From: Acidobacteriota bacterium
GTDB lineage: Bacteria; Acidobacteriota; Blastocatellia; Pyrinomonadales; Pyrinomonadaceae
Assembly: GCA_019639135.1 (NCBI GenBank)
Contig: JAHBSL010000007.1
Location: 62,001 to 126,000, forward strand
Length of the DNA: 64,000 nucleotides
Direction of reading: 5' to 3'
Part shown: one piece after another, positions 62,241 to 64,000 of the stretch
Numbering within the stretch: the first letter of the stretch is position 1
Layout of the letters: each line of letters opens with the position of its first letter
Notes under the pieces: generated by a model
What the model saw: the letters and a program-made list of their open reading frames with translations, nothing else
Told to the model about the DNA's origin: nothing
The model's database searches: none
Program-made: the position numbers and the translations under genes

Positions 62241-62474
62241 ATGATCGCGGAAGAGAAACTCATCGCCAAGATCAACAGCCTGCCGCCCGGCGAGGTTGAT
62301 AAAGTGCGCGAGTTTGTCGATGGCTTGTTGCAGAAATGCGGTGTTCCGAGGAACGGCCAAAAACGTCTTTCGATGCAGGAACGCGCAGATTGGATCGAGC
62401 GCTGGGCCAAGGGACAAAGTTACGATACTCCGGTGCTCCTTGAAGATGGCCGCGAGATCATCTACGAAGATTGA
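62241..62474 (+). CDS. Small antitoxin-like protein of a PIN toxin pair
   Basis: The 77-residue product MIAEEKLIAKINSLPPGEVDKVREFVDGLLQKCG...LEDGREIIYED begins like DUF2281/antitoxin proteins (EKLIxKINSLPPxxxxxVxxFVDxL). It ends in an acidic-aromatic tail suited to binding a PIN toxin. It is followed after 12 bases by the PIN gene. Antitoxin identity is inferred from size, sequence style and position. Confidence 0.75.
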   Translation: MIAEEKLIAKINSLPPGEVDKVREFVDGLLQKCGVPRNGQKRLSMQERADWIERWAKGQSYDTPVLLEDGREIIYED

Positions 62475-62486
62475 TAAAGTACACTC

Positions 62487-62924
62487 TTGGATCACCTCGC
62501 TGACACTAACATAATTCTTCGTCTCGCCGAACCTGCCCATCCGATGCATGCGGTAGCGTTGGCCGCCGTTAAGAAACTATTCGCTAACGGGCACAACATC
62601 TGCTTGATCCCGCAAAATCTTATCGAATTTTGGAGCGTTGCGACTCGTCCCGCCGATAGGAATGGCTTAGGTCAAACACCTGAAAAGGTCGATAACGACG
62701 TAGGTGTTCTTGAAAGTATTTTTACAGTTCTTCCTGATAATGCCAGCATCTACCCGGAATGGCGCCGACTGGTTATTGCTCATTCCGTTTCCGGCAAACA
62801 GGTTCACGACGCACGGATCGCCGCGGCAATGAACGTCCATCAGATCACCAACATTCTGACTTTCAACGGCGATGATTTTAAGCGCTTTCCGAGTGTGACT
62901 GTGATCGATCCGGAAAGCCTATAG
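62487..62924 (+). CDS. PIN-domain toxin (VapC-like), TTG start
   Basis: The 145-residue product has the PIN acidic residues: Asp in LADTNIILRL, Glu in IPQNLIEFWSV, Asp in SGKQVHDARIAAAMN and Asp in LTFNGDDFKRF. The frame is closed by a stop at 62475-62477, and the only usable start downstream of it and ahead of the conserved LADTN motif is TTG at 62487. PIN toxins cleave RNA. The weak start probably keeps toxin output below antitoxin output. Confidence 0.88.
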   Translation: MDHLADTNIILRLAEPAHPMHAVALAAVKKLFANGHNICLIPQNLIEFWSVATRPADRNGLGQTPEKVDNDVGVLESIFTVLPDNASIYPEWRRLVIAHSVSGKQVHDARIAAAMNVHQITNILTFNGDDFKRFPSVTVIDPESL

Positions 62925-63005
62925 AACTTCTCAGAGGTGCGGAGTCATTTGGCCAGTTAGAGATGAAACTCCAACCAGCCGGCTGAAGCCGGGACTCGAA
63001 ACTTC

Positions 63006-63066
63006 GCAACTCCGCAACTCCGCAACTCTGCAACTCCGCAACTCTGCAACTCTCAACTCTCAACTC
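63006..63066 (+). repeat. 8-bp tandem repeat (GCAACTCY) after the PIN gene
   Basis: Six 8-base units GCAACTCC or GCAACTCT (63006-63053) are followed by degenerate CAACTCT and CAACTC. Just upstream, CCGGCTGAAGCCGG (62979-62992) is a small palindrome. The 62925-63132 gap carries no gene. Confidence 0.85.
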
Positions 63067-63132
63067 AATCCCGGGGTTGCGGCGGGTGGCGGTTTTTCGG
63101 TATCTTTAGGTAGTTATTGGGTAGGGGAGTTT

Positions 63133-63375
63133 ATGAGCCTTTCGGCGGTAAATGTCAGGCCACTTGCGGTGGACGTTATGTGCAGCGACGATGCTCTCAG
63201 GGTCGCGCTCGCGGATGGGCGTGCCGTCTCGGTTCCGCTGACGTGGTTTCCGCGGCTTGAGAATGCCTCGCCGCAGGAGCGAAAGGCGTGGCGGCTGATC
63301 GGCGGCGGGCTCGGCATTCGCTGGGAAGCGATCGACGAGGACGTCTCGGTCGAGAATCTGCTCCGTCTCCGGTAA
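63133..63375 (+). CDS. DUF2442 protein
   Basis: The 80-residue product reads [70 protein letters not shown], a textbook DUF2442 sequence with the DGR...VPLxWFPRL and GxGIRWxxIDEDISVExLL motifs. Members are small and often lie next to toxin-like DUF4160 genes, but none is visible here. Function is unknown. Confidence 0.9.
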   Translation: MSLSAVNVRPLAVDVMCSDDALRVALADGRAVSVPLTWFPRLENASPQERKAWRLIGGGLGIRWEAIDEDVSVENLLRLR

Positions 63376-63451
63376 CGCGAATCCGAACTTCAAGATTGGG
63401 CCGCCCGCATTGCCGGGCGGTTTCGAGTTTTTGGCGCGAGCGAAAAAAGAG

Positions 63452-64000
63452 ATGGACATCATCGTCGGGACAGCGGGCCACATCGACCACGGCAAAACGG
63501 CGCTCGTCCGGGCGCTGACCGGCACGGACGCCGACCGCCTGCCCGAGGAAAAACAACGCGGCATCACCATCGACATCGGCTTTGCCGAGCTTGAGCTTGA
63601 GGGAACGCACTTCGGCTTTGTCGATGTGCCCGGCCACGAACGCTTCGTAAAAAATATGCTCGCCGGTGCGAGCGGCATCGATCTCGTGCTGCTCGTCATC
63701 GCGGCGGATGAAGGCGTTATGCCGCAGACCCGCGAACACTTTGAGATCTGCCGCCTGCTCGGGCTCGGCCGCGGCATCGTTGTGTTGACCAAAAGCGACC
63801 TCGCCGATGAGGAGACGCTAGAGCTCGCCCGGCTTGATGCCGAGGAGCTTGTTGCGGGTTCGTTTCTCGAAAGTGCTCCCGTCATTCCCGTCAGCTCCGT
63901 TACAGGCGACGGCATCGCAGAACTCCGCGGGGCACTTGCCGAGGCCGCACGGGCCGCCGCGGGCTCGAAGCAAACCTACCGCCACGCCGCATTTCTCCCC
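63452..64000 (+). CDS. selB: Selenocysteine-specific elongation factor SelB, N-terminal part (runs off the window)
   Basis: 183 codons are open from ATG 63452 to the window end. The GTPase motifs are [24 protein letters not shown] (P-loop), [13 protein letters not shown] (switch I), [41 protein letters not shown] (switch II) and [10 protein letters not shown] (nucleotide specificity). The IDIGFA and [12 protein letters not shown] wording is specific to SelB rather than EF-Tu. It delivers Sec-tRNA to UGA codons, so the organism probably makes selenoproteins. No selenocysteine tRNA or SECIS is visible in the window. Confidence 0.95.
   Translation, partial: MDIIVGTAGHIDHGKTALVRALTGTDADRLPEEKQRGITIDIGFAELELEGTHFGFVDVPGHERFVKNMLAGASGIDLVLLVIAADEGVMPQTREHFEICRLLGLGRGIVVLTKSDLADEETLELARLDAEELVAGSFLESAPVIPVSSVTGDGIAELRGALAEAARAAAGSKQTYRHAAFLP

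Noticed and set aside
63006..63066. CRISPR-like array
   Set aside because: Units are 8 bases long without spacers, and no cas genes are present; it is a simple tandem repeat.
63106..63915. Minus-strand frame of 269 codons
   Set aside because: It is antisense to DUF2442 and selB, both unmistakable; Ser/Arg-rich shadow translation.

Overview
The window reads as a chromosome segment of an Acidobacteriota bacterium, most likely class Blastocatellia (Pyrinomonadaceae-like). This is an inference from gene style: an Oar-like TonB receptor with a carboxypeptidase-regulatory N-terminus and the VELPLNGRN plug motif, secreted proteins built from VCBS/FG-GAP-type repeats (DFDGDGKxDxxVFRPSxGxWY), and a high-GC background (my visual estimate). 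No rRNA operon, CRISPR array or prophage is visible.

1-4.3 kb: the 5' part of ligA follows a MazF-type toxin-antitoxin pair whose promoter and operator can be read directly. Next come a GNAT protein, a DUF4388-DnaJ-TPR protein and an HD-GYP-like protein. 4.3-21 kb is a starch/maltodextrin utilisation locus: ROK regulator, TonB-dependent receptor, two paralogous secreted GH13 enzymes with cyclomaltodextrinase-type N-domains, MalQ, an MFS sugar transporter, a third secreted GH13 enzyme, a small lipoprotein and a GH15 glucoamylase. The ROK gene and the receptor gene share a near-identical 25-bp inverted repeat just downstream of their putative promoters. The expected flow is receptor import, periplasmic hydrolysis, transport across the inner membrane, then cytoplasmic MalQ.

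21-31 kb holds a Cas4-like/DEDD nuclease protein, an OlsB-like acyltransferase, an NRDE protein, a DedA-ATP-grasp fusion, DoxX, DinB, a CxxCH-containing FG-GAP protein and several small soluble proteins. 31-35.4 kb is an accessory stretch: an IS110 element with a long noncoding end (candidate bridge RNA), a decayed glycosyltransferase fragment, an intact glycosyltransferase, an AT-richer LRR-like gene, and a DUF433/DUF5615 toxin-antitoxin cassette bracketed by two 60-bp copies of the gltX 3' end. gltX also carries an in-frame palindromic repeat. tRNA-Ser(GCU) follows at about 38 kb.

38-48 kb: a plug-less receptor-like barrel, a large membrane histidine kinase with a possible sigma-54 promoter, an MFS efflux pump, and an M61 peptidase / beta-propeller lipoprotein / DinB operon. 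48-56.3 kb, all on the minus strand, is the most system-like block: ECF sigma factor, small beta-domain protein, TPR-CHAT caspase-like protein, secreted subtilase, then a CHRD/FG-GAP surface protein. 56.4-64 kb: murA, HIT protein, TPR lipoprotein, a GAF-GAF-AAA+-Fis sigma-54 activator, a secreted hypothetical, a PIN toxin pair with a TTG start, a short tandem repeat, a DUF2442 protein and the start of selB.

Dispersed repeats of the CTCTGCGTCTCTGCG type recur through the starch locus, and in three secreted hydrolases they encode part of the signal peptide.
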